Source: Phycisphaerales bacterium
GTDB lineage: Bacteria > Planctomycetota > Phycisphaerae > Phycisphaerales > SM1A02
Reading direction: 5' to 3'
Length of the DNA: 64,000 nt
Assembly: GCA_029242715.1 (NCBI GenBank)
Contig: JAQWTL010000012.1
Coordinates: 1 to 64,000, forward strand
The position numbers and the translations under genes are program-made. The notes under the pieces were generated by a model. It had not been told where the DNA came from, ran no database searches, and saw only the letters and a program-made list of their open reading frames with translations. Below, one piece after another: positions 62,675-64,000 of the stretch (its first letter is position 1; each line of letters opens with the position of its first letter).

Positions 62675-64000
62675 ATGGCTACGCAGGACACCATCTATTA
62701 CAACGCACGGATCTGGACAGGGATGGATGATCCCAGATTCGTTTCCAGCTTCCGTGTCCGTGATGGGCGTATTGCGGAGTTGGACTGTCCTGTTGAAATG
62801 AACGGGTCGCATCTGGTTGATCTTGGTGGAAGTTTCATTTCACCTGGCTTCGTAGACGCACATCTCCACCTTCTCTCAGGTGGCGAATGCCTCATGTATC
62901 TGGATCTCTCCAGTGCTGGCAGCCGGGAAGAATTCATGGATCTCCTGGCTGAAGCTGATCGGCAAATGGAGCCTGGCCGTTGGCTCATTGCCTCCGGGTG
63001 GTCTGAAAACCGCTGGGATCCTCCACATCTCCCTGACAAGAGTTGGTTGGCATGTTGTGGGGATCGGCCAGTTGTGTGCTGGCGTATGGATCTGCACGCG
63101 GCCGTGGTCAATGACGCCGTTCTCGAGCACCTGAATTTGCCGGATGACGAGCGACTGGAGGCTGAAGGCGGACGAGTTCTAAGGGATGAAGTGGGGCAGT
63201 TGACAGGGATTCTCCAGGAAGCAGCTGCCTGGAATCATCTCATCCCAGCCATCCCACCGTTGCCTGAAGGTGAACGTGTTCAGGCGCTTGATGCAGCCCA
63301 TCGGCACTGCTTGAAACTGGGCATCACATCGGTGCGATCCATGGAGTATGAAGTTGATGTCCGGGCATTGCACATGCCAGCAGGCATTGCTGGAAGGCTC
63401 AGGGTGTCCATAGTTCTTCTTGATAGAACGTTGCCACTGTCACTGAGTTGGCTTCAGGAAGCGCGTCATGATGATTGGTTCAGGATCACCGGATGCAAGT
63501 CATTTCTTGATGGCACGCTTGGTTCGCGGACTGCCCGGCTTCAAGAGCCATACGCAGATGATTCCGGCAACATGGGTGTTGTCACAGAGCACCTCTTGGA
63601 TGGAACCTTGGAGGAATGGTCTCGGCAAGTAGTAGCAGCCGGTTGCACTCCGGTCATGCATGCCATTGGCGATGAAGCAGTGCTTGCGGGGATCAAAATA
63701 GTCAGACAATTCGATGATCAGGTGCGAGCCAGCATCGAGCATGCGGAAATTGTGACACCAGCTGTTCTGGAGGCATTGAAAAAAGTGCCTGGTATTCGAT
63801 TGTCAGTTCAGCCTTTGCACAGGGCCGATGACGCCATGTTCATCGAGACGGCGTTGGGGTCGGATCGCGCGTCTCATCTTCTGCCGCTTGCGGAGCTCGT
63901 TGATAGTGGTGCACGTTTGTCGTTCGGTACGGATTGGCCGGTTGTTTCAGTCGATCCAATTGAGAGCATGGCTGCCGCCATCACAGGAAGCAATGTCGAG
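62675..64000 (+). CDS. Amidohydrolase (YtcJ-like), 3' truncated by window end
   Basis: 442 codons are open to the end of the window with no stop. Start ATG 62675 follows GGGAG by seven bases. The metal-dependent hydrolase fold is clear: GFVDAHLHLLSGG (HxH), FLDGTLGSRTARLQEPY, VMHAIGDEAVLAGI, IEHAE and GTDWPVVSVDP. YtcJ-type proteins are predicted amidohydrolases with unknown substrate. Confidence 0.88.
   Translation, partial: MATQDTIYYNARIWTGMDDPRFVSSFRVRDGRIAELDCPVEMNGSHLVDLGGSFISPGFVDAHLHLLSGGECLMYLDLSSAGSREEFMDLLAEADRQMEPGRWLIASGWSENRWDPPHLPDKSWLACCGDRPVVCWRMDLHAAVVNDAVLEHLNLPDDERLEAEGGRVLRDEVGQLTGILQEAAAWNHLIPAIPPLPEGERVQALDAAHRHCLKLGITSVRSMEYEVDVRALHMPAGIAGRLRVSIVLLDRTLPLSLSWLQEARHDDWFRITGCKSFLDGTLGSRTARLQEPYADDSGNMGVVTEHLLDGTLEEWSRQVVAAGCTPVMHAIGDEAVLAGIKIVRQFDDQVRASIEHAEIVTPAVLEALKKVPGIRLSVQPLHRADDAMFIETALGSDRASHLLPLAELVDSGARLSFGTDWPVVSVDPIESMAAAITGSNVE

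Noticed and set aside
1-64000. CRISPR arrays, insertion sequences, prophage or integrase genes
   Set aside because: No regularly spaced repeats, transposase, recombinase or phage structural gene was found on either strand.

Overview
The window reads as a chromosomal segment of a Gram-negative planctomycete of the Phycisphaerae type, probably free-living and aquatic. The taxonomic guess rests on three secreted proteins ending in the cysteine-bordered ('GC-type') dockerin-like repeat, a DUF1570 secreted metallopeptidase, a beta-helix protein, a stand-alone McsA/McsB pair, and a full Kdo/LPS gene set (kdsA, kdsC, kdsD and an oversized LptC-like protein). No rRNA or ribosomal protein gene is present to confirm it. 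Gene density is high, overlaps of the ATGA type are common, and no insertion sequence, prophage, integrase or CRISPR array was seen.

Layout. 1-8.9 kb: tRNA-Gly, an ATP10-like lipoprotein, an SRPBCC/membrane pair, then an envelope region with a small dockerin protein, a beta-helix protein, an MFS transporter and an arylsulfotransferase-like dockerin protein. 9-16 kb: mutY, a large secreted HEYGH metallopeptidase with a dockerin, and a PgpH-type HD phosphohydrolase. 16-25 kb: a lipoprotein, a DUF4091 protein, gatCA, and an RND efflux pair. 25-35 kb: PTS enzyme I, RNase E/G, dxr, rseP, an SDR and a diguanylate cyclase. 35-39 kb: an EEP-family membrane protein, smpB, tRNA-Leu, queE, an unknown gene, nuoC and a small Cys protein. 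39-45 kb (minus strand): operon kdsD - proteasome-like Ntn hydrolase - kdsC - giant lptC-like. 45-53 kb: scpA, a pseudouridine synthase, YihY, DUF1570, STAS and nuoB, purH and a PQQ-propeller lipoprotein. 53-64 kb: ribE, DUF192, gluQ, pterin dehydratase, mcsAB, kdsA, a DUF1444 protein, a glutamine amidotransferase, an esterase, a molybdopterin protein and an amidohydrolase that runs off the end.

The genes connect through a few themes: Kdo-LPS synthesis and export (kdsA, kdsC, kdsD, lptC-like), queuosine and tRNA modification (queE, gluQ), cyclic-dinucleotide signalling (a c-di-AMP-type HD hydrolase and a GGDEF cyclase), protein quality control (smpB, mcsAB, rseP, proteasome-like peptidase), and scattered single genes of complex I (nuoB, nuoC). 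The points most worth a second look are the proteasome-like peptidase with a predicted Ser nucleophile inside the Kdo operon, an IF2-N-like module inside RNase E/G, McsB with an altered RDXXRA motif, the giant LptC-like protein, and several structured intergenic stretches.
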